64,000 nt of DNA from Stomoxys calcitrans (GCF_963082655.1 NC_081554.1:67647217-67711216), one strand, 5' to 3'; shown: positions 35,701 to 47,600, numbered from the stretch's first letter. Numbers and translations are program-made. Notes: generated by a model not told the origin, from the letters alone.

Positions 35701-35969
35701 AGAAAAAATAAAAGAAAAAACAAATATCGGTCAATTCTGATTTCTAAGAAAAGTTTAGCATAGCTACTTACGTGATTTTTGGTTGTCGACGACGATGATG
35801 AAAATTCAGTTCCTTGTACAAATTGCTGTTGATACTGTTTTCGTAACTCTTCGTCGCTCTTCACTGTTTTTAGGTTTGTACCGGCTGCTATGGGTGTTTT
35901 AGATACAAATCTTTTGCAATGTACGAAAAACTTCGATTGACTTAAGGTTCTTCTGGAAATTAATAACAT
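23770..35969 (-). CDS. AspRS-m: Mitochondrial aspartyl-tRNA synthetase with three N-terminal OB-fold modules
   Basis: Charges mitochondrial tRNA with aspartate. Exons (high to low): 35,969-35,772; 35,695-35,545; 29,416-29,178; 29,115-28,869; 28,801-28,623; 28,554-28,465; 28,398-27,782; 27,713-27,230; 27,169-26,990; 24,729-24,601; 24,540-23,770. All joins are in phase, giving about 1,094 aa against roughly 650 for the human enzyme. Order: basic presequence (1-35); Gly-rich exon 2 (about 70-110); OB module A (149-250); B (291-385); C (447-550, closest to the human OB domain); class II core with motif 1 (GFVEVETP, 601-608), motif 2 ([10 protein letters not shown], 654-663) and motif 3 ([10 protein letters not shown], 971-980). 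An acidic/lysine tail follows about 1029. It is bacterial/mitochondrial type ([20 protein letters not shown] HHPFTAPHP). Introns 2 and 9 hold LINEs. The ATG lies just ahead of an acceptor-like TTTCCAG, so an extra 5' exon is possible. Confidence 0.95.
24792..26940 (-). mobile_element. Jockey-like LINE, longest copy, in AspRS-m intron 9
   Basis: The (GTT)n tail side is at 24,792. The coding region is in two overlapping frames (frameshift near 26,183-26,259), 5'-truncated before the endonuclease. RT landmarks are [39 protein letters not shown] (motif A), [18 protein letters not shown] (motif B) and SYAHD in place of SYADD (motif C; codon at 25,891-25,893). The C-terminal Cys/His motif [17 protein letters not shown] is present. 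It lies in the same orientation as the host gene. It is defective because of the truncation, the frameshift and the lost catalytic Asp. Confidence 0.9.
29425..29920. other. AspRS-m intron 2, no feature recognised
   Basis: Intronic sequence without a recognisable repeat or reading frame. Confidence 0.4.
29925..32020 (-). mobile_element. RTE-like LINE remnant in AspRS-m intron 2
   Basis: Antisense frames read, in 5'-3' order: [16 protein letters not shown] (31,642-31,944); a [16 protein letters not shown] block with [18 protein letters not shown] (31,397-31,627); [19 protein letters not shown] (30,676-30,876, motif B region); and [18 protein letters not shown] (30,190-30,402). Stops and frameshifts make it inactive, and a 236-bp MITE interrupts it at 31,200-31,435. 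Assignment to RTE rests on these C-terminal motifs. A second 3' fragment is at 52,044-52,125. Confidence 0.7.
31200..31435. mobile_element. TA-flanked MITE with about 31-bp inverted ends
   Basis: Ends TTGGGTTGCCCAAAAAGTAA and its inverse, with TA on both sides (31,198-31,199 and 31,436-31,437), the target of Tc1/mariner elements. Non-coding. The sister copy at 54,409-54,633 is nearly identical apart from a deletion of about 11 bp. Confidence 0.85.
32045..32300 (+). mobile_element. Family B SINE-like element, 3' truncated
   Basis: CACATAGGCTGGAATTTTGA, GTCCACAGATTGCGGATAGT, GGTCCGGATGGCACCGG and AAGGCGAGTTATTGGAGCC follow family B order. The tail is lost. Confidence 0.6.
32305..32430 (+). mobile_element. 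LOA/I-like LINE C-terminal scrap
   Basis: A short frame reads [20 protein letters not shown] then LIGKHA, similar to the antisense frame at 57,271-57,600 (LARTDVSVIVSVIGKHDDRL), the region after RNase H. Confidence 0.45.
32513..32853 (-). mobile_element. Family F MITE, full copy
   Basis: It runs from CTGGCAAAATATCGATGGCA to the inverse-type end TTATCGATAGTTTGCTAG, about 340 bp, non-coding. The interior matches the + strand copy at 987-1,360 in reverse. Termini contain ATCGAT repeats. Confidence 0.65.
32860..33385. other. AspRS-m intron 2, no feature recognised
   Basis: Intronic sequence. The last 100 bp may be diverged LINE sequence but I cannot support it. Confidence 0.35.
33388..34137 (+). 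mobile_element. Jockey-like LINE copy, 3' end
   Basis: It starts within [12 protein letters not shown] and runs to the tail AAACTGCTACAACAACAAC. Stops and frameshifts are present (for example in the 33,740-33,950 segment). It shares with the 24.8-kb copy a 15-bp deletion in the Cys/His end (CPARPRSLW in place of [14 protein letters not shown]). Confidence 0.8.
34386..35423 (+). mobile_element. Jockey-like LINE copy with target-site duplication
   Basis: An uninterrupted 327-codon frame (34,409-35,392) begins inside motif B ([13 protein letters not shown]), keeps SYADDCTIM intact and has the full [17 protein letters not shown] end. An internal deletion joins LPVRRH directly to [10 protein letters not shown]. 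The tail is CTGCTACAACAACAACAAC. ACTGATAA flanks it at 34,378-34,385 and 35,424-35,431, a target-site duplication. The open frame and TSD mark it as the youngest copy here, although it is 5'-truncated and cannot be autonomous. Confidence 0.85.
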
Positions 35970-36301
35970 TTTTTAATAATTTTAAAGCACCACAACTTTA
36001 ACCATTTTCTAATGCCGGCTGACAAACGCATGCAATCATTAACTAAAAATCCACAACGCACTCCAATGAAAAATACACATTCACATACACACAAGAGATA
36101 AAAAAATAATGTATAAATTGCTTCAAGAGAGCTTGAGGGGAGCAGAAATAAAAAAAAAACACGAACACAGTACATACACATACAAACAGCAAACCGGGTA
36201 TATAAACAGAATGAGAGCCGAGCGAAAAATATCAAATTTGCCGAAAAAACAAGTATAGAACACTGTCTTACCTACAAATAATGTTTAGGTTTTTCACAGT
36301 G

Positions 36302-36568
36302 TTAATTATGTTCGCAGAACCAAATAACAAAACAGGCAATTTGTTTTAACCATGTACTATTGAAATAGACACTTTTGCAAATATATTTAGGCGATTTGTA
36401 ATGGCAAAAAGGACTTTTTTGCGGTATCAGAAAGTTATCTTCAGCAGACAGACGTCGGAATAAATATGGATGATGTCCAATCAAAGATGCCTTGATGCAT
36501 TTTTGAGTGCTGCCAAGTTGATAAACTCTTATGTATCGTTTACACTGGCGAAGAGAATGAAATAACAA
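36302..36568 (-). other. Unassigned 88-codon frame upstream of AspRS-m
   Basis: A basic N-terminus (MLFHSLRQCKRYIRVYQLGS) resembles a mitochondrial presequence. A donor-like TAG/GTAAGACAG sits further on at about 36,271. No in-frame splice to the AspRS-m second exon could be made from it. It may be untranslated leader, an alternative first exon or chance. Confidence 0.2.
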
Positions 36569-36889
36569 AATTTTAATTTTTAATGACGTTTCAAGAGGGC
36601 GCTCCAGTATGAAAATATCAGAGGGTTTCAGTTGCCTGAAAATTACGAAACATGATATCTGTTAAATGTCAGAAGAGCGGTGTTTTTGGTGGAATAATCT
36701 TTTTGGTTGGACAGTCAGAGGATTTAAATCAAATTACCCCCTATCAAAGGTAACGATCTTGTTATGGTGTAGGGGCCTAGGGGTTGAAGAGCATCGCTTT
36801 GAAAAATGCAACTCTGTACACAAATCACCAAAAAAAAACAACTAGCAAAGTTAAAACATTTTTAACTTTGACGATTACAAACACAGGGA

Positions 36890-36985
36890 TAAACTTCTCA
36901 CATATCAATGAGTGCAGTCCGATTCAAGTTTAAGCTCAATGATAAGAGGCCTCCTTTTTATAGCCAAGTTCGAAAAAAAACCCTG
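36890..36985 (-). mobile_element. Family D SINE body fragment
   Basis: CTTCTCACATATCAATGAGT, TCAAGTTTAAGCTCAATGAT and TTTTTATAGCCAAGTTCG match the family D body in antisense. No head is present. Confidence 0.55.
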
Positions 36986-37337
36986 TTCCATAGTGAAATC
37001 TATTTGTCAAAAGTCAGTGATTAGTGCAACTCTGATTTTGTTTATTATACTAGTTCGCGCCATTTTTCGTTGTTTGTGTGTGTATGGTTCTTAACTATAA
37101 TACACACACACACAACCAAAAATCGTTGACAGATAGTTCACTTCGCGAGAAAAAATTGTACTCAGCTGTTTACGGTACACTACCTGGTAATTATGTCATG
37201 GCTGGTACTATGTTCGTTTTTTACCGTTGAAACCCCATTTTTTTGCAATTACTATTTGAAACACTACAAATAAGACGGATTCACTCATAGAAGGCTAGGT
37301 CACTTGCAAAACATAAAGTGGATAGGCCCCATGAACA

Positions 37338-37434
37338 TCATTAAGGATGTCAAATCTGCCGATTAAAAATGACATCAAATAGGAGAAAAAGTTCACATCC
37401 TAAATACCAAGTAGTGCCAAAAATTAAAAAAAAA
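37338..37434. repeat. Dispersed repeat shared with 40,128-40,262
   Basis: TTAAGGATGTCAAATCTGCC and GCCAAAAATTAAAAAAAAATT-type blocks recur in the same order at 40,128-40,262 inside the midway gene. Non-coding, family unknown. Confidence 0.55.
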
Positions 37435-37538
37435 TTATGTCGGCTGATCGCTTGGCTTAACATTTATTTCAGGGCAAAACAATTATAGTTCGCCACCTTT
37501 ATCGCTGCCTAAGGACTACATGCCAATTAGTCTCCCAA

Positions 37539-38117
37539 GGCGGATTTATGAAGGTTGTCTCACTCGAACAGCTGTTAATAGCCAGGTTTGACGGTATTAA
37601 GATGAAGATTTGTTTGCATTCTCTTCGTTGTTATCTTCTTTCTCGCATATTCTCTGCTTATGTACGCACACGTACACACAAACGCATACAAATTTCTTTG
37701 TGCTTGTTGGTAAAACGTCGATCAGCTTGATGATAAGATGGCGGATTGCGGTTGTGGTTGTTGTACAAATTAAACCACCTTTATTTTTCGCCATGGAAAA
37801 AGGGTTAAGCCGAGAGACTAATTGGCCTGTAGTCCTAAGACAGCGATCAAGGTGGATTTAAAAAGGTGGTCTTACGCGCACAGCTGTTAACAGCCGGCCG
37901 GGTTTGACGGTATTAAAATGTTAGATTTTTGTTTGCATTCTCTTTGTTGTTATCTTCTTTCACGCATATTCTTCGCTGATGAACGCACACATATTCACAC
38001 ACTCACACAAATTTGTTTGTGTGTGTTGGCAAAACGACGATCAGCTTGATGGCGGATTGCACCATATGATTTGTAGTTGTTGTACAAATGACACCACCTT
38101 TAATTGTTTCGCTATGG
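37539..38117. repeat. Two diverged tandem copies of an approximately 300-bp unit
   Basis: 37,539-37,800 and 37,850-38,117 share AACAGCTGTTAA, GGTTTGACGGTATTAA, TTGTTTGCATTCTCTT, the CACA-rich block, GATCAGCTTGATG and GGCGGATTGC in the same order. It lies between AspRS-m and midway. No protein domain is recognised. Confidence 0.65.
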
Positions 38118-38119
38118 GC

Positions 38120-38550
38120 AGCGAGTGGTTCGGGTTTCCCGCCTTCGCTCGATCCCTCCATTTGACCACTAATTTTAACATATATTTGAAAAAATTAAGG
38201 AAACTCATTTTTCAGTGTATATATATTTACAATATATTTCGATCTCAATAAGTTTTTAAAAAATATTTTGTACAAAAAGTTCAAACAATCTAGATATTAT
38301 TTGTAGTAAATTCTAGCTCTTATTTTTAATTCATTTTTGAAGTTTTTACAACCGCACCTGCGGCCAGGCATCAATCATATATAACCTATGATTTTGCTTA
38401 TAATTTCAGCACTTAATAAAAATAATTTAAATGCAATCGTATATAGCTAAAATGTGTCATTAAAAAACAGAGTAATCTGCACATACATTTGGGCAGAATG
38501 TTAAATATTTTCCCCTCTAAGTACCGGCAAACAAAGTAGTTCATTTTTTT
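38120..38550. other. midway 3' flank, no feature recognised
   Basis: AT-rich. No canonical antisense AATAAA was found within 400 bp of the midway stop. Confidence 0.4.
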
Positions 38551-38552
38551 TC

Positions 38553-38678
38553 AAACAAATGTCCCTAAAAGGACATTTTAAACATGTCCCCAAACGGACA
38601 TTTTAAACATGTCCCCAAACGGGCATTTTAAACATGTCCCCAAACAAGCAGTTTACATATGCCCACGAACGGTACCAT
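38553..38678. repeat. 25-bp tandem repeat overlapping the midway stop codon
   Basis: AACATGTCCCCAAAC starts at 38,581, 38,606 and 38,631 (period 25), with degenerate units on either side. The last degenerate unit covers the final codons and stop of midway. Confidence 0.8.
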
Positions 38679-41600
38679 TTAAGGAATTGGAAAAATGTGT
38701 TATTACATAGTCATGATAGTACATCATAATACAAAGCGGTTGCCCTAAAATAATCGAAGCCCATACAGTGATGTTACCCATGCGAGGCCCCAAGGTTCGC
38801 TCTACCGATTTTGATATAGCCGACAAAGGAATTTGACCCATCATACCCAGAAAAGCCCAAATTTTATAGGTTTGTAGAGGAACGGAAACCTGAAATATAA
38901 AAAAAAACAAAATTTATTTTAATACCAGTTAGAAAATAATTGAGCGATCTTACCAAATATTCGTGGAAAAATGCACTAATCATAAAAACAATGGTAGAGG
39001 CTTGTCGCGAAGAATAACCCATTTTTACCACAGGAATGTATAAATGGCGTACGCACCACCTTTAGGAAATGATGTATTGAGTTTTTCTTTGAATACAAAA
39101 ATATTTCAAATTTTAATTGTACCTATGAACTGGCATATTCCATGTTCTCCAAAACGTATCAATATTATTTGAGTTCCACCAATCATTGTAAAAGTTACGA
39201 TCGGCAAAATGCATAACTTCACCAATGGCGTTCAATAGCGAATGGAAAGTTAGATAGAAGAAACACAGCCATACCAAGTGATTGGGCAGCTACAAAAAGA
39301 AAATATGATAAAAAATCTATAGCCACACAAAGTAAACCTCAAATCCTATACTCACAGCCAATTTCAGTAATCGCTCAGTTGCCAAGCCAATTTCCATGTT
39401 GGAAAAAGGTATTAAAGAATTTTTCACCGATGGTATTATCCACTGTTGGAATAGAGCCAAAACCACATTGATGCCAAATACCACTTCTAGCAGACGTTTG
39501 AAAAGAAAACGTTTCCGTATGCGATTGGTGCGTGGAAAGTTTAATTCGTAGCAAAGTGTGGGTGCTGCCAGGAAATAGATTAAGTCATTATAGCATAAAT
39601 TATCTGGATACTGCACCAAGACCGGTATATCCTCATCCTTTTCTTCATCATCTAAATGTCCATTTTCTATAGTAAAAATATAGCATGTAATTAAATAATA
39701 AGAAATAAGTTACACTTCAAAGGGCTTACTCAATTCGGCCAATGTTAAACTGGGACGTCGTACTCTGGGGTTATATTGTCTACTATAATAGGTTTCACGA
39801 CACCACATGTTCACCTGAACATAACTCCATAACTTCAGAAACAATATTGAGTAGAAAAAACACACAGTTAATGCGCCCACTACAGTTAATTGCAAGATTT
39901 TGTTAAATGCTTCTTTCGAGAAAAATCAATCCAAATAAACTTACTTAAACCGAATAGATGACTCTTCAAATGCATTATAACCACTGGTAGTACTACAACC
40001 ACTATGATGTTTGTAACTTGCATAAACATTCCCAAACCTTCAGATATAATTTCCTGAAAATGAGGAATAATGAAAATAATTAATTTAGCGTTTAATTGTG
40101 TTAAAAGACCTAAAATTAATTAATTGAACAGCATTAAGGATGTCAAATCTGCCGATTGAAAATGTCATCAAATAGAAGAAATTGTAAACAAAGAATGTAT
40201 GTAAAAAGAGAACTAGTTGACATCCACAATGCCAAGTACTGACAAAAATTAAAAAAAATTGTGTTAAATGTGCTATTTTGAAAAGTGGTTTTCATATGTT
40301 AGTTTTGTTTGTATCACACGACATGTATAACTCTACATGTGCTAAATTTGACACGTCATAAGACAAATACACGCAGTGTTATAGAGCCATTAACAAGCTT
40401 TTGGCTGTTTTTAGACAACATATTTTAAAGCAATAATACTTGCTGATTCCATTCAGTCCATTTATGACACAATTTTAATGAAATTATTATGCTATCATAA
40501 CGATTTTATTGTTTAATAAAATATAATCGCAACATCTACATTGTATGACCTTTACACCAAAGATCCCACTGTGTCTAGTATTTAAGTTCTGTGTCATTCA
40601 GTGTATACACGATTACAGTTCAACGTTACGTTTTACTAATTACACCCAGCTGCTACAATCGAGTTAGCTAGCGTTTAGTAATCGGTATATGAATGTTTGT
40701 CACGGCTCGCGAAATTGAGGCATCAATTTAATTTTGCATTTGCTTTTCTTTGCCGCATCTCCCGTTATCTTAAGAAAAGGAGGAAACTGTGAAAGTTATT
40801 CGCAAAAATTAGAAATAATTAAAGAATTGTTTAGTATTCTTGTTGTTCAATTTATCTGTATTCTGCATTGTGATTAATTTGTAAGTGTACAAAATTTTGT
40901 CGGCCAACAGAAAATCGAAACGGAACAAGTGACGCTCATTCAGTCTACTAGGCACACTGTCACAAGCATTTCATAATGGAAGTGAATAATGAGAATTTGC
41001 AATTATTAGCCGGCTATTTACAACAAACTTTGAGTCCAGATCCCAATGTTCGCAGACCGGGTAAGTAATAATACATATATATATGTATATATATAGATAT
41101 TTCTTTTTGAAATTTCCCTAAATTAAGCACGAGGCTTATGAGATTCTTTTTTTGTTAATCACTTTTTGATTGTGCTTTGTAGCTGAGAAATTACTGGAAT
41201 CCACTGAGACGCAACGAAACTATGCTGTCCTCTTGCTCAATTTGATTGATAAGGCTGAAGTCGACATGACTATACGAGTGGCTGGTTCCATTGCATTTAA
41301 AAATTATATTAAGCGTAATTGGGCTATAAATGAGGTAAGTTTCATGTTACAACTACAGGCTTGGTTTTCAAATATATTGGCGGGAATTTCCTTTGTTAAG
41401 ATTTATTTTGAATCAAAAAAAAAAAGTACAAAGAAAACACCGTAGATGGCTTGGTTATTTATCGAAATCGTTTTTTTAAACGATTCTTTTAAACATTTTC
41501 CTGAGATTATCTCATTCAAACCGAATCGCTTAAGCTTTACATTCAAAGGATAAAATAAATATACGTTTTAAAGGTATACATAGTGCGGACTGATTATACT

Positions 41601-44600
41601 TTGGCCAATGATAAAGAAACAAACTACAGCAACAGCCCACCTCACAATTCGATTTTCGTAGAAAGCATTCAGCCTACCACAGGGGAGTGTTCGCTGAATC
41701 AGTAGCACGATCGGCGCTTATCAGTGATGTATTCCTGCAAGTTCGATTGAAACCAGTAGTGATATTTTTCAAAAAAAAAAAAAAAGATATTAGCGGAATT
41801 TGTGGCTGGAACCCATGGAACAATGTAACTTAGTTACACGTTTGGACAAGTTGTGGTCTACTATTGAGTCCCTCGCAATCTCCGGTAGAAGGGATGACAG
41901 GATCTCATTCCATTTTGGCGACGAATGTCTGGAAAATGGGCAGAGTGATCCCGCTTCTGAAATCTGGATCAGGACCCGAGCAATGGGGGGTTGCACAGGC
42001 CGATCTCTCTTTCCCTCGTCAGTAGCCAGGGCGCTTGAGGGAGCCTCATTGGAAAATTTTTTTGGACTGCCTAGCACAATTTTCAATAAATTCAGGCCAT
42101 GTGGTAGGACGGTCCTCTTGGCACTGAATCTATCGAAAATCTTCGACACGGTCAGCAATGCCAAACTATTTGAAGATATCGCCAAGTCGGCCAGTCCTGA
42201 CACGCTGGGTCGCGAACTATCTGTGTGTTCACCAAATATGTGGAATTTAGGAATACAAAGTCGAAACACTGTAGAGTGAAAAATTAAGTTCCCCAAGGCG
42301 GATTTGATATCTCCGGCAATGGTTAACCTTTGCCCAGCCTCCATACCACCCCCCAGACGGCATAGAGATCGTATCATATGCGGACGATTGTAAGATCATG
42401 ACATCAGGCCTTCACCCATGTTGCTGTTGTTGTAGCCACATTTTCATGTAGAGGTGGCGATCCTCGTCAAGCTCCTGTAGGTGAGCAAGCTCGGACCTCA
42501 ATGTTCCAGCCTGTGGGGTGGTCACAGCTATCTCATAAAATCTGCGATAGATTAAACGTTTACCTCAGCGAACTTGCCACTTTTTTCGCTGCAAGAGTTC
42601 TGAAGATATATGCCACTCAATTTTCAGCTTTAATTTTCACACTACACATGATCTAGAGCGCGAGGTTCAGCGCTACAAGAGATCAAGCGGCATATCAAAC
42701 GTGACAACATGCATGCAGACACGGTAGCAAATACGGTAAATAGCTACCGGTGAATGTAGTTCTTCGAGAACGATCGCCTCCAATTGCACCTGAAGAAATT
42801 TGCCTCCCCTGGCAAACCAGAGTGGTTCTGGCGCAATTCTGGCAGATGCAGCCGCCTCAACTCCTACAGAGCAAGGATTGATGCCGACGGGCAAGATGTA
42901 TGTCCCAATTGTGCCAATACACGTCACCTGTTTAACTGCTCAGCCAGACCCACTCGACTCAGACCCAGATCCCTCTTGAACCCTCCTCCTTATTCGCAGA
43001 GTTCCTGGATCTGGATATTCAAAAGAACCAAGCAAACGGAAGATAGACCGTCTTCTGATGGCGAAAGACTTCTATTGAGTCCCATGCTGCCGCGATCGGT
43101 AAATATTTAACTTTTGGGATAAGCGACACCTCACATAATTAGTCCCAAATTTGGCAACCGAATTCATTGTCTACCCCAAATAACTTTCATATGATGCTCA
43201 TATTACTCTGACAGTTTCGAGGTTACCACAGGGACATTATCAATATTTTGTTTATCTCTTTCTTACTACATTTTTACTTTCTCACTATCTTTCCCTTAGC
43301 CGTCTAATAACATATATCCACCCTTGATTTTTCCAGGACTCAGATACGCCCGATAAAATCCACATTGACGATCGTAATACCATCAAAACTTTGATTGTTA
43401 CTCTAATGTTGCGTTCTCCACCGGCCCTACAGAAACAACTAAGCGATGCCGTTAGCATTATAGGCAAGCACGATTTCCCCAAGAAATGGCCTCAGCTTAT
43501 CGATGAGATGGTAGAGAAATTCGGCACTGGTGACTTTAATGTCATCAATGGTGTTCTACAAACAGCCCATTCCCTTTTCAAACGTTATCGCTATGAATTC
43601 AAATCACAAAATTTATGGGAAGAAATAAAGCTCGTTCTTGATCGCATGGCAAAGCCACTAACGGATTTGCTTTTAGCCACCATGCAATTGACCAAAGTGC
43701 ATGAGAATAATGTGGAAGCCTTGAAAGTGATCTATGGATCTTTGGTTTTGGTATGCAAAGTATTCTTCTCATTGAACTCCCAAGATTTGCCAGAGTTTTT
43801 CGAAGATAACATGGCCACTTGGATGAAATCTTTCCATGAGCTCTTGACCATAGACATACCGTGTTTGCATACAGGCGATGAGGAAGATGCGGGAGTTTTA
43901 GAGCATTTGCGTTCACAAGTATGTGAGAATATAGGCATGTATGCACAGAAGTATGATGAGGAATTTGCTCCATATATGGAGACATTTGTAACTGCGGTTT
44001 GGGAATTGTTGGTCAAGACAGGCATGCAGACTAAATATGATGCGGTAAGTAGTAGTACAATTTATACGGCATTTCTGATAAAGTACTAAAGATGTTGTCT
44101 CTTTTATTTTCAGTTGGTTTCCAATGCCTTACAATTTCTTTCGGTAGTTGCCGAACGCTCGCATTATCGCAAAATATTTGAAAATCCTGAAATTTTGGCA
44201 AACATTTGTGAGAAGGTAGTCATTCCCAATTTAGATTTCCGTCAATCGGACGAAGAGTTGTTTGAGGATAGCCCTGAAGAATATATACGCCGTGATATTG
44301 AAGGCTCCGATATTGATACTAGACGGCGTGCTGCCTGTGATTTGGTCAAAACATTATCCCAGAACTTTGAAGCAAAAATCTTCGGCATTTTCGGTCAATA
44401 CTTGGAAATTCTCTTGGGAAAATACAAGGAGAACCCAGCTGTTAACTGGCGAGCCAAGGACACCGCCATATATTTGGTCACCTCTTTCGCTTCACGTGGT
44501 GGTACACAGAAACATGGTATTACCCAGGCCTCAGAATTAGTACAATTGCCTCAGTTTTGTGCACAACATATAATGCCTGAGTTGGAAAGGCCGAATGGTA

Positions 44601-47600
44601 ACAGCCAAGCTAACATATAATGGATAATTGTAATGAATTTTAATGAATTTAAATTTCCATAAATAGTGAATGAGCTACCGGTGGTAAAATCTGCCGCCCT
44701 TAAATTCGTTATGGTTTTTCGCAGCTTGTTGGGTCAACAAACTTTGCTGGCAGCTTTGCCACATTTAATACGTCATCTACCCGCTGAAAGTGTTGTGGTG
44801 CACAGTTATGCAGCCTGTTCTCTGGAGAGAATATTTACCATGAAAGATCCCAATGGGGCTTTGCTGTATGTACTGCTAATTTTGTTTAGAAAAATATTTG
44901 AATAATTTTCCTAAATGTCTATTTTCAGCATTGGTCCTCAACATTTGGCACCGGTGGCCAATGATTTGTTGGGCGGCCTATTTGCCACACTTTCTCTGCC
45001 TGGCTCGGCTGAAAATGAATATGTCATGAAGGCCATTATGCGTAGTTTCTATTCTCTGCAAGAGCATTCCATGCCATTTATGGCAATAGCTTTGCCACGT
45101 TTAACCGAAATTTTAACTATGGTGGCCAAAAATCCCTCCAGACCACATTTCAATCACTATCTCTTCGAAACCTTATCCTTGGCAGTAAAGTAAGTTCGAG
45201 TTTCCTTCAATGAAAACAATTTTCATTAATTAATTTATGTTTTTTTGCTAGAATTGTTTGCAAAACCGAGGCTTCTGCCGTTGCTTCCTTCGAAGAGGTA
45301 TTGTTTCCAGTTTTCCAAGGCATACTGCAACAAGATATATTGGAGTTTATGCCTTATGTATTCCAAATGTTGTCATTGCTTTTGGAAATACGTGAGGGAT
45401 CAGGCCCCATACCTGAACCCTATTGGGCTTTGTTTCCCTGTTTACTGGCTCCTCCGCTATGGGATCGTTCGGGCAATGTTACACCTTTGATAAGACTATT
45501 GTGCGCATTCATTAGACAAGGTTCAGCTCAAATAGCCACCATGGATAAATTGGTAAGTAAAGTAAATTTAATGCAACATTTTTTACATATGTTATTTCTT
45601 TTCTAGAATGCGATTTTGGGTATTTTCCAAAAAATGATAGCCTCTAAAGCCAACGATCATGAAGGCTTTAATTTACTACAGAATCTCTTGGCTTACTATC
45701 CTACCAATGCCTTAGAAGCCAGCATGAGGCAAATTTTCGCACTGTTATTCCAGCGCTTGTCTTTATCCAAAACTACAAAATATGTTAAGGGAATTATAGT
45801 ATTCTTTTGTTATTACACTGCCAAACTTGGTGGTCCCTCTTTGGTTGAACTGATCGATCAAATTCAGGCCAATATGTTTGGTATGGTGGTAGATCGAGTT
45901 TTCATACCCGATATGGCAAAAGTGTCAAATGAACTGGAACGTAAAATTGTAGCTGTCGGTATTTCCAAACTTCTGTGTGAATGTCCTGCCATGCTCTCCC
46001 CACCTTATAACCAATATTGGTCCAGACTCTTGCAAGCTTTGGTGGAACTGTTTGAATTGCCTCCCGATAAATCAACCATGGAGGGTGATAATTTCGTAGA
46101 ACCCGATGAGAGTACTGGTTATCAGGCAGCATTTTCTCAATTGAGTTATGCACAACCTAAAACGCAAGATCTCATACCAGAAGTAACTGATGGTCGCAAA
46201 TTTTTGGCTGATTCTCTAGCCAAATTAGCACAAACACGTCCCGGTGAAGTACCCCAGCTTGTAACGGCCATTGGCGACAATCACAAACAGGCATTGCAAA
46301 AGTATTGTGACCAGTATGGAGTGCGCATAGCTTAAGATTCGCTTAATATTTGTTTTGTAAGTTTCTATTAAATTACCTAAATATATTTGATGTTTTACTC
46401 ATTTTTTTTTGTTATGATTTTCACCAAACTACTACTCGATTAAATCATTTTTTGTACTTTTTTATCTACTTGTAGTCAAGCCTTTTTGTAAGCAACTTTG
46501 TAAAAGTAATGAATATAGAAAGTCTAAATAAACCATAACGAATTTGTTATAATCAAGTCTCAAGATTTCAAACTCAAGACACACAAACATACTTCGGAAA
46601 GAATGCTACTCAAAATGAAGAACACTCTATCAAGAAATCTCAAGGTAAGTCCATTCATTGAGACATTATAAAATGAATTGCTATATATAAAATGAATTGC
46701 TATATATAAAATGAATTGCTATATATAAAATGAATCAATTTTGGTACTCAATAAGAAAGGAAATCATAAATTTAGAAATGATAAGAATTAGTTTAATATT
46801 TAATTCTAAAAAACCGCATTACCAGTTCACCAAATCGTCACAATCCCATGGCAGCCGGTTGCACGTACCGGATTGATCCGGCAAGGGCTGCCGCCTCAGT
46901 GTACAACTTATTGCTACAACAACAACAACCAAATCGTCAAGTTAAGAGTTAATATCAAAAATTTTTTTCCATAAATGAAATTGTCTTTGGAATTATATCA
47001 TGCAAAAGACTAATAAGCAAAATTAATGAAAAAGTATGTGGGAATTTGCCATAGCAATCTTCTAGAGGTGTGCAAGTGATATGTGATGTTGGGTCAATTT
47101 GCTTTATTTACCATACTTTATCCATGTTGGCTAACAACAGAGCCTACTTATTACCTATATTAGAAATATTTGATTGCTTAGGGCAACTGGTCTTTTCGTT
47201 GGAAATATTTTCTCTTTGGTTTTTTGGTTTGCATATATTATTTTTCCTAACTCATTTTAAGTCTGTCTTTCTTTTTATTCAACAAAAAGTCGAATCAAAC
47301 TGATAAAACAATTGGTGCAAATATACTGTTTTGAAAAATGCGTTATCACATCAAAACCTTGAACTCTAAAATGAAATTTCGCACAGTTCACACAATTGTT
47401 GTGCATTATTAAATAAATAGGCATAATCGAATATTTTTGTATCTTGAACATTTTTAGATGCGTTGTACTCTCATTGTATTTATGGTAAAAAAATTACTTG
47501 AAATTTTTGGCCATCAACTAGGTGTGAATTAAATTTGTAAAAGATTCCTTTCAAATTTTAATAGCAAATAAGCTATGCCAAATAATACGAAACAAGTAAA

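Noticed and set aside
38553..38678. CRISPR-like short repeat array
   Set aside because: Units are directly contiguous with a 25-bp period and no spacers, in a eukaryotic 3' region. It is an ordinary minisatellite.
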